Below are positions 9,054 through 17,850 of a stretch of DNA of 64,000 bases, piece after piece. The stretch is from Azotosporobacter soli (GTDB taxonomy: Bacteria > Bacillota > Negativicutes > SG130): positions 1 to 64,000 of the forward strand of contig NZ_JAUAOA010000001.1 of assembly GCF_030542965.1 (NCBI RefSeq), written 5' to 3'. The first letter of the stretch is position 1; each line of letters starts with the position of its first letter. The notes beneath the pieces were generated by a model, which made no database searches, was not told the origin of the DNA, and was given only the letters and a program-made list of their open reading frames with translations. Both the position numbers and the translations under genes were made by a program.

Positions 9054-9125
9054 ATGAAAGACTGGAAAAATATTGTTGCCTTCATCATTTTTGCTGGTTT
9101 AATATACCTTTCTCTTACAGGCTGA
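9054..9125 (+). CDS. Small single-span membrane peptide (23 aa)
   Basis: A 23-codon ORF: MKDWKN, a hydrophobic core (IVAFIIFAGLIYLSL) and final TG. AGAAGGAG lies 10 nt before the ATG. It is read alone on the plus strand in the gap between two minus-strand genes. Size, charge pattern and the C-terminal TG recall the peptide at 6757. Function unknown; the case rests on the ribosome site and the composition. Confidence 0.5.
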   Translation: MKDWKNIVAFIIFAGLIYLSLTG

Positions 9126-9242
9126 TGCCCCGCCTCGTTTTGCACCCATAACGCACAAAAAAAGAAATTCTCTCTGCAAAACAATCATGGACATCCTTCG
9201 CCAACAGAGAATCTTCACAGCCAACGCTTGCTCTTTACAATC

Positions 9243-9286
9243 ACTAAAGGGCCGATCAGCAATCCGCTGCATCGGCCCTTTAGTGT
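9243..9286. terminator. Bidirectional intrinsic terminator
   Basis: ACTAAAGGGCCGAT (9243-9256) and ATCGGCCCTTTAGT (9271-9284) form a perfect 14-bp stem just downstream of the minus-strand chemoreceptor stop and downstream of the plus-strand small ORF. The stem ends in A/T pairs but has no long T tract. Confidence 0.65.
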
Positions 9287-9292
9287 CCCACT

Positions 9293-11011
9293 TTATACCG
9301 TAAATTTTTGTATCGACTCTTGCAGTTGGCTGGCCAAATCCGCCAGCCGTTTGACCCGTTGCGCAATTTCCTGAATCGTGGCGCTGGCTTCTTCGGTCAG
9401 AGCCGCCACGTCTTCGGTTCCGGCTGCGGTTTCTTCCGAGATGCTGGCAACATCGCTCAGTGCATGCCCCGCCAATTGCGCTTCTTTACTGAGCGACTGC
9501 GTCGCTTCACTGACCGAGCGCACATTCTCCTGCACGCTGCTCACCGCATCGGCAATCTGTCGGAATGCACCAACCATCTGCTGCAAGCCTTTTTCCTGAT
9601 TTTCGACGACTTCGGTAACCGTGTCCATCTCGCTCGATGCATGATCGACGCCGATCTGCACTTCTTTGACGATATCGATGATCCTTGTTCCCGAGTGACT
9701 GACCTGTTCGGCTAACTTGCGGACTTCATCGGCCACGACGGCAAACCCTCTGCCGTGTTCGCCGGCGCGTGCCGCTTCAATCGCCGCATTCAGCGCGAGC
9801 AAGTTGGTCTGACTGGCAATGCCCTGAATGACCTGGACGATTTCACCGATTTCGCGCGATTTTTCCGCCAGTCCGGCGACCGCACTGCCTACCTTTTGGC
9901 AGACCGCTTTGTTTTCCGCCATTTTTTCTTCCTGCTCGCCAACCAGCCCCGCGCCGGTGGAAACAGCCAGTCCAGCCTGCTTAGTCAACGCGGCGGAATT
10001 CGTCATGTCCGAGCTGATATGTTCCAGTCCACTAACGATTTCGCGCAGTTTGTCGCTGCTGCTTTCCGCCGACATGGCTTGCGCAACGGCTCCTTTGGCC
10101 AGTTCAGTGATTGTGATTGCAATGCGCTCCGAACCTTTGCTGATTTCATCAATCGAAACGCTCATCTGTTGCGCATCTTTGACCACGGTGCCGCTAAGTC
10201 CGCGGGTATCGGTAATTAACGTTTTGATATTGCCGATAACCAGATTAAAAGTCTGCGCGATCAAACCGAGTTCATCTTTTTGTTTCAAATCGATGGATTT
10301 TGAAAAATCATACGCTTCCAGATGATTCAACAATGCGATGATTTTTTCGACTGCATTTTTGATCGGCGCAATAATCAAAAGATAGACAAAAGCCAACACA
10401 AGGCAAATAACGCTTACAACAGCAATGATAATTCGGTACATGAACGTATTTTTAATTTCCGTCAGGTCATCGACATAGATGCCGGTACCGACAATCCATT
10501 TCCATGGTTCAAAGCCTTTTACGTAGGAAAATTTCGGCTGCGGCGCATCTTTACCCGGTTTAGGCCATTGATAGCGTACAAGCCCCTCGCCATTTTTCTT
10601 GACCGTTTCCGCAAACTCGCTAAAAATACGCAAGCCATTCGGATCTTTCAGTTCGCTGACGTTTTGTCCATCCAGTTCCGGCTTCATCGGATGCGCAATC
10701 ATCACCGGAGTATAATCATTAATCCAAAAGTATTCATCCTCGGCATAACGCAACTTTTTAATTTCCTGTTTGGCCCGTTCTTTTGCCGCCCCTTCCTGCA
10801 TTCGTCCCGCTTTGACTTCATCATTGTAAAACTCCATGATGTGATAGGCGGTTTCCGTCAGATTTTTAATCTTTGTTTCCGCATCGCGTTCCAGTGCATT
10901 GCTTAGCGTCGGCAAAATATAAAAAGCAACCAAAGCGCCAAACGACGCACTGAGGATCAGGACGACCAATACGATTTTGCTGGCTAAATGCATATTGTTC
11001 AGCCATTTCAC
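9293..11011 (-). CDS. Methyl-accepting chemotaxis protein (single-Cache sensor)
   Basis: A 572-residue chemoreceptor. Membrane segment (about 10-30), an sCache_2-type extracytoplasmic sensor (about 35-185, with YFWINDYTP and the [17 protein letters not shown] signature), a second membrane segment (about 190-210), HAMP, then the methyl-accepting domain with the hairpin tip [20 protein letters not shown] (about 410-430). It starts with GTG at 11011 behind GGGGGCGG. The ligand is unknown; sCache_2 domains often bind small organic acids. It is probably monocistronic, with terminators on both sides. Confidence 0.93.
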   Translation of the reverse strand: MKWLNNMHLASKIVLVVLILSASFGALVAFYILPTLSNALERDAETKIKNLTETAYHIMEFYNDEVKAGRMQEGAAKERAKQEIKKLRYAEDEYFWINDYTPVMIAHPMKPELDGQNVSELKDPNGLRIFSEFAETVKKNGEGLVRYQWPKPGKDAPQPKFSYVKGFEPWKWIVGTGIYVDDLTEIKNTFMYRIIIAVVSVICLVLAFVYLLIIAPIKNAVEKIIALLNHLEAYDFSKSIDLKQKDELGLIAQTFNLVIGNIKTLITDTRGLSGTVVKDAQQMSVSIDEISKGSERIAITITELAKGAVAQAMSAESSSDKLREIVSGLEHISSDMTNSAALTKQAGLAVSTGAGLVGEQEEKMAENKAVCQKVGSAVAGLAEKSREIGEIVQVIQGIASQTNLLALNAAIEAARAGEHGRGFAVVADEVRKLAEQVSHSGTRIIDIVKEVQIGVDHASSEMDTVTEVVENQEKGLQQMVGAFRQIADAVSSVQENVRSVSEATQSLSKEAQLAGHALSDVASISEETAAGTEDVAALTEEASATIQEIAQRVKRLADLASQLQESIQKFTV

Positions 11012-11087
11012 AGTACCGCCCCCATTTCAAAATAATGACGTTTTATAATAGCATTCGCTTTTTTTATCCCACTTCCTTCCATATAAA

Positions 11088-11133
11088 TAAAAACATTCCA
11101 TCTACTTTCCCCAAAACAGATGGAATGTTTTTT
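11088..11133. terminator. Bidirectional intrinsic terminator after macB-type permease
   Basis: AAAAACATTCCATCT and AGATGGAATGTTTTTT (11089-11133) form a long stem with T-runs on both strands, overlapping the end of the permease gene. On the minus strand it ends the efflux operon. Confidence 0.85.
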
Positions 11134-12349
11134 ATTCATAGCGTAATGCATCAATCGGATCAAGCAGCGCCGCTTTGCGCGCGGGATAAATACCAAAAAA
11201 CAAACCGATGCCAATCGTCAGACTGAACGCGCTGATGATCGCATGATAGGAAAGAACCGTCGTCCAGCCTGCCACTGCGGAAACGATATACGATGCCGCA
11301 CTGCCGCAGAGGATGCCGATGATTCCGCCGCTGACGCTGATGACGATCGCTTCCGCCAGAAATTGCAGCAAGATGTTGCCGTAACTGGCGCCAAGCGCTT
11401 TGCGGATGCCAATCTCCCTTGTCCGCTCCGTCACCGAAACCAACATGATATTCATCACGCCGATGCCGCCGACTAGCAGTGCGATCGCGGCCACCGCCGC
11501 AAGAAAAAGCGTGATGGTCGCCGTGTTTTCCTGCATCGTCGCCATTAGCGCCGTCATATTTCGTACTGTAAAATCATTTTCCGCATTGGCGGCGATGTGA
11601 TGGCGCGTTCTTATGAGCTGCGCTATCTCTTCCTGCACACGCTCGATTTCACCGCTTTCCGTCACTTGGATACTGATGGAATGCACATAATTTATCCCCA
11701 TCAAACGTTCCTGTCCTGTCGTCAACGGAATCACGACAAGATCGTCCTGATCCTGCCCCATGGAAGACTGTCCCTTCGCCGCCAAAACGCCAATCACGCG
11801 AAACGGGGCGTTATCGACACGAATCATTTGTCCGACTGGCGATGCATTGCCAAACAGGTTTTCTGCTACCGTTTGTCCGATCACGGCAACGCGGTTGCGC
11901 ATCGTTTCATCGCTGCTGCTAAAGCTCGCACCAACTGCCAAAGAGTAATTGCGTAGAGCAAAAAACTCCGGCGTCGCCCCCTGCACCGACGTCTTCCAGT
12001 TCTGGTTGCCGTAGACAAGTCTGCACTGTTGGCTGACGGTCGGCGCAACCGCTTCTACGCCGCTTATTTCGCGCGTAATCGCTTTTGCATCCTGGTTCGT
12101 TAATGTAATGTTTGACCCGGCCGCCAAACGAACGCCGCCTGACGGTGAATTCGCGCCCGGCATCACGATCAATAAATTGCTGCCTAAGCTGGCAATCGAG
12201 CTTTGCACTTTTTTCTGCACGCCGAGTCCGATCGAGACCATCGCGACAACGGCCGCGACGCCGACGATAATGCCGAGCATCGTCAATAGCGAACGCAGTT
12301 TGTTGCTTTTTAAGCCTTCCCAGGCAATCAGGATACTCTCTCGGAACAA
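11132..12349 (-). CDS. MacB-type ABC transporter permease
   Basis: A 405-residue MacB/FtsX-type permease: one N-terminal membrane segment (about 20-42), a large extracytoplasmic MacB core (about 45-250), then three C-terminal membrane segments (about 275-300, 325-355, 365-390) with the [25 protein letters not shown] motif. It starts at TTG 12349 behind AAGGAGG and overlaps the ATPase gene by 22 bp. Together with the upstream adaptor and ATPase it forms a MacAB-type tripartite efflux or lipoprotein/peptide export pump. The outer-membrane channel is not in the window. Confidence 0.9.
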   Translation of the reverse strand: MFRESILIAWEGLKSNKLRSLLTMLGIIVGVAAVVAMVSIGLGVQKKVQSSIASLGSNLLIVMPGANSPSGGVRLAAGSNITLTNQDAKAITREISGVEAVAPTVSQQCRLVYGNQNWKTSVQGATPEFFALRNYSLAVGASFSSSDETMRNRVAVIGQTVAENLFGNASPVGQMIRVDNAPFRVIGVLAAKGQSSMGQDQDDLVVIPLTTGQERLMGINYVHSISIQVTESGEIERVQEEIAQLIRTRHHIAANAENDFTVRNMTALMATMQENTATITLFLAAVAAIALLVGGIGVMNIMLVSVTERTREIGIRKALGASYGNILLQFLAEAIVISVSGGIIGILCGSAASYIVSAVAGWTTVLSYHAIISAFSLTIGIGLFFGIYPARKAALLDPIDALRYE

Positions 12350-13035
12350 TGCTCTTCCTCCTTGCGCCGTTCGTCATTGACGATTTTTCCGTCACGCACC
12401 TGAATGACCCGCTCGGCATATGCGGCGATCTCCGGTTCATGCGTGACCAAAATCAACGTTCGACCAGCCTTGTGCAGACGGCTGAAAATTTTCATGATCT
12501 CTTCACTGGAACGACTGTCCAGATTACCGGTCGGCTCATCGGCAATGACGAGGGGCGGATTGTTAAAGAGCGCTCTGGCAATCGCAACCCGCTGCCGCTG
12601 ACCGCCGGACAATTCGTTCGGGCGATGATGCATCCGCTCTGCCAGTCCAACGGCATCGAGCATTTCTTCCGCCCGCGCAAGACGCTCCTTTTTCCCGAGT
12701 CCGGCATACAAGCCCGGCAAGGCGACGTTATACAAAGCCGAAATGCGCGGCAGCAAATTAAAATTTTGAAAGACAAAACCGATGGTTCGATTACGAATCG
12801 CGGCCAATTGATCCATTGTCAGTTTCGCCGTCTCGCTCCCGTTTAAGAGATACGAGCCTTCGCTCGGCCGATCCAGACAGCCCAGAATATTCATCAGCGT
12901 CGATTTGCCGGAGCCGGACGGGCCGGTGATCGCGACAAACTCACCTGCACTTATTTCAAGATCAATGCCGCTTAGCACCAACAGCATCTCACTGCCCATA
13001 TGGTATGACTTTTGCAGCTTTTTCAGCTCAATCAT
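12328..13035 (-). CDS. MacB-type ABC transporter ATP-binding protein
   Basis: A 235-residue ATPase: Walker [10 protein letters not shown] (about 38-46), Q-loop at [10 protein letters not shown], signature [15 protein letters not shown], Walker [13 protein letters not shown] and the H-loop LVTHE. The DEPTGNLD sequence is typical of the MacB/LolD group. In classical MacB the ATPase and permease are fused; here they are separate overlapping genes, as in most Gram-positive relatives. Confidence 0.93.
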   Translation of the reverse strand: MIELKKLQKSYHMGSEMLLVLSGIDLEISAGEFVAITGPSGSGKSTLMNILGCLDRPSEGSYLLNGSETAKLTMDQLAAIRNRTIGFVFQNFNLLPRISALYNVALPGLYAGLGKKERLARAEEMLDAVGLAERMHHRPNELSGGQRQRVAIARALFNNPPLVIADEPTGNLDSRSSEEIMKIFSRLHKAGRTLILVTHEPEIAAYAERVIQVRDGKIVNDERRKEEEHCSERVS

Positions 13036-13053
13036 GATCTACCCTCCTGACGC

Positions 13054-14115
13054 CTACATCGGCGGCGGCCCCTGCATTTGATTGTTGCTTGTTTTAGTCT
13101 TTGACGTCGGCAACACAATTTGATCTCCTTCCTGCAAACCGCTGATCACTTCTGTTTTTTCATCGTCGCTCAGGCCCGTTTTGATTTCAACTGTCTCTAT
13201 TTTTCCGTCCTGCATGACCTGCACGCAACGTTTTCCTTTGACGTCCTTAATGGCCGTCAGCGGCACCGTCAATACCGCCTTTCTTTCATTGATCTGTATC
13301 GTCGCTCTGGCCGTCATGCCGGGGTAAAGCAAATCATCCGCCGCATCAACATCGACATACACTTTGTAATAGACGACATTCGACGTTGTGGTCGCTTCTT
13401 TCGAGATGCTGCTCACGCGGCCCTGAAAGGTTCTATCGCTGTAAGAATCGACCGTAAACGAAACGCTTTGCCCTACTTTCACCTTGCCGATATCGGTTTC
13501 ATCGACGGAAACCTTGATCTGCATTTTCGACATGTCGGCGATTGTCATGATGACCTGCGGCGTCGAAATCCCCTGTGCCACCGTCTGCCCTGCCGGAGTC
13601 GGTTTGCCAACCACGACGCCGTCGAGCGGCGAGGTAATGATGTAATAGTCAAGCTGCAACGCAAAATTGTCATAGTTCGCTTTTGCCACTAAGTAATTGG
13701 TTCTGTCGGTTTCCAGTTGTTGCGCCGCTTGCGCGCCGGCTGCGCTCAACTTTTTGCTGCGTTCGTAAATAGCCGCATAATTATCGAGCTGCGCCTGATA
13801 CTGCGCAATTTGCGCGCGCAGCGTCGAATCGTCCAAGACGACGACGACTTGCCCGGCTTTAACTCTTTCGTTTTCCTGCACCTTCAATTCGCGAATCAGA
13901 CCAGTCACGCGCGAAGAAATTTCCACCGAGTTGAGCGCCGCAATCGTTCCTGTCGCAGCAACCGTCGCTTGAATGTCCGCACGACTCACCGCCGTTGTTT
14001 TCGTTTCTACAGAGGCAGCATTATTTTTGCTTTGGTAATAAAAAAAACCGCCTGCCGTCAGCGCACCGACGCAGAGCAGCGCAGCAGCCCATCGCCAAAT
14101 TTTTTCCCGCTTCAT
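13054..14115 (-). CDS. MacA-type periplasmic adaptor (HlyD family)
   Basis: A 353-residue membrane-fusion protein: N-terminal membrane anchor (about 8-27), two lipoyl half-motifs flanking a helical hairpin (EISSRVTGLIRELKVQENERVKAGQVVVVLD and the later ITSPLDGVVVGKPTPAGQ), then a beta-barrel and membrane-proximal domain. It links an inner-membrane pump to an outer-membrane channel. ATG 14115 has AAAGGAG 7 nt upstream. It is first in the macA-ATPase-permease operon and has an activator-type promoter at 14151-14183. Confidence 0.92.
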   Translation of the reverse strand: MKREKIWRWAAALLCVGALTAGGFFYYQSKNNAASVETKTTAVSRADIQATVAATGTIAALNSVEISSRVTGLIRELKVQENERVKAGQVVVVLDDSTLRAQIAQYQAQLDNYAAIYERSKKLSAAGAQAAQQLETDRTNYLVAKANYDNFALQLDYYIITSPLDGVVVGKPTPAGQTVAQGISTPQVIMTIADMSKMQIKVSVDETDIGKVKVGQSVSFTVDSYSDRTFQGRVSSISKEATTTSNVVYYKVYVDVDAADDLLYPGMTARATIQINERKAVLTVPLTAIKDVKGKRCVQVMQDGKIETVEIKTGLSDDEKTEVISGLQEGDQIVLPTSKTKTSNNQMQGPPPM

Positions 14116-14150
14116 CAGCGCACTCCTTTTCCATTCTTTCTATTTCTTTC

Positions 14151-14183
14151 AGCATAGACAGCTTATGTCACAGTTTTGTTACA
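14151..14183 (-). promoter_or_regulatory. Activator-type promoter of the macA operon
   Basis: On the minus strand: TGTAACA (14177-14183), 4 nt, TGTGACA (14166-14172), 9 nt, TATGCT (14151-14156). The 11-bp-spaced direct repeats occupy the -35 region, the layout of OmpR/PhoB-class activation. The same arrangement with the same spacings occurs before the orphan regulator at 16439-16471. Confidence 0.7.
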
Positions 14184-14220
14184 GCTCCGTCTAAAAACCA
14201 GCAACTTTCTTTCCTGTGCA

Positions 14221-14249
14221 TTGACGTTGCCGTCCGCAAACCGTATCCT
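14221..14249 (+). promoter_or_regulatory. Promoter of the response regulator/kinase pair
   Basis: TTGACG (14221-14226), 17 bp, TATCCT (14244-14249) on the plus strand, 34 bp before the ATG of the response regulator. It is close to the sigma-A consensus. Confidence 0.65.
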
Positions 14250-14282
14250 AATAGATGACATACCTATAAGGAGCGTCTTAGC

Positions 14283-14948
14283 ATGAAAAAAACGATCTTG
14301 CTGGTTGATGATGAACCACGCATGCGCAAACTGCTCTCCGATTTTCTCAGCCGCGAAAGCTATGCAATTGTTGAAGCCGACAACGGACAGTCCGCATTGG
14401 AAATCGCCGCTGCTGGAGGCATCGATCTCGTGATCCTCGACGTGATGATGCCGGTTCACGACGGCTGGACAGTCTGCCGTGAGCTGCGCAAAAAATCGAC
14501 CCTACCGATTATCCTCTTGACCGCCAAAGGCGAGGAAAGCGATCAGTTGCTCGGTTTTGAACTCGGCGCCGACGAATATATCACCAAGCCTTTTAGCCCT
14601 CGCGTATTATGCGCCCGCGTCAACGCGCTCTTTCGCCGTCTGGAAAGCGAAGCAGCCACCGCCTACGACGGACTGGTCATCGATCAGTCTGCGCACACCG
14701 TTTCCAGTGACGGCGCCCTACTGGATCTCAGTCCAAAGGAATATGACCTTCTTTCCTTTCTCGCCGCCAACAGCGGTCGCGCTTTGAGCCGCGAACAGAT
14801 CCTGAATCAGGTTTGGAGCTATGACTATTTTGGCGACCTGCGCACTGTGGACACGCACATCAACCGCTTGCGCACCAAACTGGGCGCGCACAGCACACTG
14901 ATCCAGACGATTCGTGGCTTCGGCTACCGTTTTGAGGTGAGCAAATGA
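14283..14948 (+). CDS. OmpR-family response regulator
   Basis: A 221-residue regulator: receiver domain with Asp53 (VILDVMMP), acidic residues Asp9/Asp10 and Lys102 (YITKPF), then a winged-helix DNA-binding domain (ending IRGFGYRFE). ATAAGGAG precedes the ATG. It overlaps the following kinase by 4 bp (ATGA). Divergent from the macA operon, whose promoter has OmpR-type repeats, it is the prime candidate for controlling that pump. Confidence 0.95.
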   Translation: MKKTILLVDDEPRMRKLLSDFLSRESYAIVEADNGQSALEIAAAGGIDLVILDVMMPVHDGWTVCRELRKKSTLPIILLTAKGEESDQLLGFELGADEYITKPFSPRVLCARVNALFRRLESEAATAYDGLVIDQSAHTVSSDGALLDLSPKEYDLLSFLAANSGRALSREQILNQVWSYDYFGDLRTVDTHINRLRTKLGAHSTLIQTIRGFGYRFEVSK

Positions 14949-16423
14949 GATCGATCCGCACCCGCCTTTTCCGCAACATCACCTGTCTGATCCTTTGTTT
15001 CGTCCTTGCTGTTTGGGCCTTGGGCGCTCTTTTTATGGAAGATTTTTATCTCTGGCAAAAAAAAAGCAGCCTGATTGAAAACAGCCGTCGCATCGCCGCT
15101 CTTTATGCACAAAACGATCCCTCTTTTTCCTTAGAGATGAACCGCATTGCCAACCATCTCGGCACTCATGTCGTCATCCTCGATGCCGAAGGACACATCA
15201 AGCAAAACACCTTTAGTTTTTTCCACGACACTCACCCGGAAGGGCCGGATTCTCCGCCTCCGCCGCGCGGTCCCCGCCCCTCATTTTTGACAAAAAGCCA
15301 GGAGACAATTGATGCGGATACGACCATTGCGCTGGAACACGATCAAATGCTGCGCATCGATTTCATGGCCTTGGAGCATAAACTGCCAAACGGCGATCTT
15401 CTCCTGCTCAAACTTCCGCTCCCAAGCATCAAGGAAAGCGCCGCTTACGCCAATCGTTTCCTCAGCCTGACCGCCTTCTTTTTTCTCTTGGCCGGCAGTC
15501 TTTGGGCCTACCGTTTCGCGCGCGACTTCACCGCGCCCTTGCTTGAACTTGACGGCATCGCGCAAAACATGTCCCGCCTCGATTTTTCCCGTACCTGCTC
15601 AATCAGCACGCAGGATGAACTCGGCAATCTCGGCCAGAGCATCAACCATTTGTCCGGTCAACTAAGCCAGACAATTTATGAGCTGAATGAAAAAAACGAG
15701 CAACTGACCGTAGAGATCGCCAAAGAAAAACAGCTCGACAGTTTGCGTAAGACCTTCGTCTCCAGCGTCTCGCACGAGTTAAAAACTCCGATCGCTTTGA
15801 TTCTCGGCTATGCCGAAGGACTGAAAGAAGATATTGCCGACGATGCCGCCAGCAAAGACTATTACGCTTCGGTCATCGTCGATGAAGCGGAAAAAATGGA
15901 TCGCCTAGTCAAGGATCTGCTTAATCTTTCGCAGCTCGAAGGCGGCTATTTTCATTTGGAGAAAACGGATTTTGACCTTTCCTCGCTGATCGATGCCGTT
16001 TTGCAGCCTTACCAGTCTCTGCTGCTGGAAAAGAAGATTCGCCTTTGCTTGGAAAAGCCCTCTGTCCAACCGGTTCACGGCGATATCCTGCGCACCGAGC
16101 AAGTTCTGCTCAATTTATTGACCAATGCTCTTGACCATGTCGATATCGGCGGCGAGCTGGCGATCCGCTGCCAGATCGCAGGCGAGCATTGCCGGGTGAG
16201 CGTATATAATTCGGGCAGCCAAATTCCATCCGACGCAATCGACCACCTCTGGCAAAGTTTTTACAAAGCCGATCCCGCCCGCACCCGGCACCTCGGAGGT
16301 TACGGACTCGGTCTTTCGATCGTCCGCGCCATTCAGGAGCTGCACGGCAACGCCTACGGCGTCGCCAATCAAACCGACGGCGTACTCTTCTGGGTCGATT
16401 TTCGCACCGCCGCTGCGCTATAA
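14945..16423 (+). CDS. Sensor histidine kinase (HAMP-HisKA-HATPase)
   Basis: A 492-residue kinase: membrane segment (about 8-31), extracytoplasmic sensor (about 35-175) containing a Pro-rich stretch, second membrane segment (about 176-195), HAMP, HisKA with SHELKTP (His277), and an ATPase domain with N-box (NLLTNALDHV), GLGLSI motif and others intact. It is co-translated with the regulator before it. The signal is unknown; a toxic compound or peptide that the MacAB-type pump exports would fit. Confidence 0.95.
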   Translation: MRSIRTRLFRNITCLILCFVLAVWALGALFMEDFYLWQKKSSLIENSRRIAALYAQNDPSFSLEMNRIANHLGTHVVILDAEGHIKQNTFSFFHDTHPEGPDSPPPPRGPRPSFLTKSQETIDADTTIALEHDQMLRIDFMALEHKLPNGDLLLLKLPLPSIKESAAYANRFLSLTAFFFLLAGSLWAYRFARDFTAPLLELDGIAQNMSRLDFSRTCSISTQDELGNLGQSINHLSGQLSQTIYELNEKNEQLTVEIAKEKQLDSLRKTFVSSVSHELKTPIALILGYAEGLKEDIADDAASKDYYASVIVDEAEKMDRLVKDLLNLSQLEGGYFHLEKTDFDLSSLIDAVLQPYQSLLLEKKIRLCLEKPSVQPVHGDILRTEQVLLNLLTNALDHVDIGGELAIRCQIAGEHCRVSVYNSGSQIPSDAIDHLWQSFYKADPARTRHLGGYGLGLSIVRAIQELHGNAYGVANQTDGVLFWVDFRTAAAL

Positions 16424-16438
16424 CATTTTTTGCCTGAT

Positions 16439-16471
16439 TGTAACAAGACTGTGACAATCATCGACTATACT
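16439..16471 (+). promoter_or_regulatory. Activator-type promoter of the orphan response regulator
   Basis: TGTAACA (16439-16445), 4 nt, TGTGACA (16450-16456), 9 nt, TATACT (16466-16471). Sequence and both spacings match the macA promoter on the opposite strand at 14151-14183, so the two are probably co-regulated. Confidence 0.7.
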
Positions 16472-16520
16472 TGTTATTGGAAGATGCCACCATCACACCA
16501 TTCGTCCCACACTTATCCAA

Positions 16521-16570
16521 TGCCAAATGCAATCCTCCTGAACGAAACCGTCCAGGAGGATTGTTTGGCA
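16521..16570 (+). promoter_or_regulatory. Long inverted repeat in the leader of the orphan regulator
   Basis: TGCCAAA-tg-CAATCCTCCTG (16521-16540) pairs with CAGGAGGATTG-t-TTGGCA (16553-16570), giving an 18-bp interrupted stem in the predicted 5' leader. No T tract follows, so it is not a classical terminator. Its 3' arm contains an AGGAGG that the stem would bury. The true ribosome site of the gene (AAAGGAG, about 16583-16589) lies outside. Confidence 0.55.
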
Positions 16571-16594
16571 TCTTGCTTATGGAAAGGAGTCGCG

Positions 16595-17260
16595 ATGCGT
16601 TTATTATTAGTGGAAGATGAAGCAAAACTGGCAGAAGCGCTCAGCTATCAGCTGCGCCATCACAGCTATCTCGTCGACTGCCGCCACAATGGCGAAGCCG
16701 GGTTAGAATCGGCGCTCAGCGGCATTTATGACCTATTAATCCTTGATCGGATGCTGCCGAAACTCGACGGCCTGACGCTGCTCAAAGAATTTCGCGCGCA
16801 AGGCCACAAGACGCCGGTTCTATTTCTCACCGCCAAAGATACGTATCAGGACCGCGTCGCAGGCCTTGACGCCGGTGCCGACGATTATATGGTCAAGCCT
16901 TTTTCCACCGAAGAACTGTTGGCCCGCATCCGCGCGCTCGGTCGACGATTGGACAAGGATTTTGTCGATGACGTTATCGCGCTTGGTTCGTTACGCCTCG
17001 ATCCGCTGCGCTCGCTCGTCTATGTCGCCGATAGACCGGTGCACTTGAGCGCCAAAGAAATGCAACTCTTAGAGCTATTAATGCGCAATCATAAACAGGT
17101 CTTGACGAAAAATCAGATTTTCTTCAAGATCTGGGGCAATTCCAATTCCGACTTCGCCAACGTCGATCTTTATGTTCACTACCTGCGCCGCAAGCTGCCG
17201 CCGGATTTGATCAAGACGATTCGCGGCATCGGCTATTCGCTGGAAATTCCGTCTTCCTGA
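16595..17260 (+). CDS. OmpR-family response regulator (orphan)
   Basis: A 221-residue regulator from ATG 16595 (AAAGGAG, 5 nt): receiver with Asp51 (LLILDRMLPK) and Lys101 (YMVKPF), then a winged-helix domain ending IRGIGYSLE. The longer open frame from 16430 has no ribosome site and runs through the promoter and leader hairpin. No kinase lies next to it; the kinase upstream is paired with another regulator. Its promoter matches that of macA, which suggests a relay within one regulon. Confidence 0.93.
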   Translation: MRLLLVEDEAKLAEALSYQLRHHSYLVDCRHNGEAGLESALSGIYDLLILDRMLPKLDGLTLLKEFRAQGHKTPVLFLTAKDTYQDRVAGLDAGADDYMVKPFSTEELLARIRALGRRLDKDFVDDVIALGSLRLDPLRSLVYVADRPVHLSAKEMQLLELLMRNHKQVLTKNQIFFKIWGNSNSDFANVDLYVHYLRRKLPPDLIKTIRGIGYSLEIPSS

Positions 17261-17288
17261 GAAGGTAAAGATCGTCCCAGCCTTAGAA

Positions 17289-17322
17289 AGCAAAAAGCGC
17301 TGCCGCATGCAGCGCTTTTTTA
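17289..17322. terminator. Bidirectional intrinsic terminator
   Basis: AAAAAGCGCTGC-cgcat-GCAGCGCTTTTTT between the convergent regulator (plus) and FlxA-like gene (minus); perfect stem with T-runs on both strands. Confidence 0.9.
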
Positions 17323-17700
17323 CTATTTCTTGCTGGTCGTATTCTGTTCCACTGCAGTTCCGCCCGCTGATCCGGTTGCCTGGCCGCTTAACTCCACCTT
17401 ATAGGCAGGACCGGCTTGCGGCGCTTGGCCGCCTTGCGGAGGTTGTCCGCCGCCTTGGGCGCTGCCCTGGCTGCTGCTGGAAGTTGCGTTTTTTTGCTGC
17501 AGGATTTGCGTATCGATCTGTTGGATTTGCAGTTGCAATTGTTTGATCTTGTCCGCGTTCCCTTCAGATGCCTGCGACTGCAGCTCTTTCACTTGCGCTT
17601 CCAGTTCCTGTTTTTTCTTTTCCAGTGTAGCTTCGCTGGTACTGCTGCTTTGCGACGCGCTGCTGCTGGTCGTCGTACTGCTCGTTGCCGTAATGTTCAT
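17323..17700 (-). CDS. FlxA-like coiled-coil protein
   Basis: About 125 residues: a Ser/Thr-rich N-terminus, a charged coiled coil (TLEKKKQELEAQVKELQSQ through QLQLQIQQIDTQI, about 26-70), and a Gly/Gln/Pro-rich tail. This is the pattern of FlxA-like proteins, which in enteric bacteria are linked to flagellar gene expression; their function is not established. The ATG at 17700 (AGGAGAGG, 5 nt) is preferred to the GTG at 17706. Terminators flank it, so it is monocistronic. Confidence 0.7.
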   Translation of the reverse strand: MNITATSSTTTSSSASQSSSTSEATLEKKKQELEAQVKELQSQASEGNADKIKQLQLQIQQIDTQILQQKNATSSSSQGSAQGGGQPPQGGQAPQAGPAYKVELSGQATGSAGGTAVEQNTTSKK

Positions 17701-17795
17701 TTTCACCTCTCCTTTCGTTTCTACTTATATTGTCTGCATCCAATCTTGGAATTCAGTTGGAATCCGCCTTCTTTTCAAAAATTATTCCTACTGCA

Positions 17796-17850
17796 CAAAA
17801 AGAAAAACGACTGAGAACTTTTTTAGCGCTCTCAGTCGTTTTTCTTTTTT
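17796..17850. terminator. Bidirectional intrinsic terminator after aminotransferase
   Basis: AAAAACGACTGAGA (17803-17816) and TCTCAGTCGTTTTT (17830-17843) form a perfect 14-bp stem, with T-runs on both strands. Confidence 0.88.

Noticed and set aside
16430-16594. N-terminal extension of the orphan response regulator
   Set aside because: It runs through the promoter and the leader palindrome and has no ribosome site; the receiver domain begins at the ATG at 16595.
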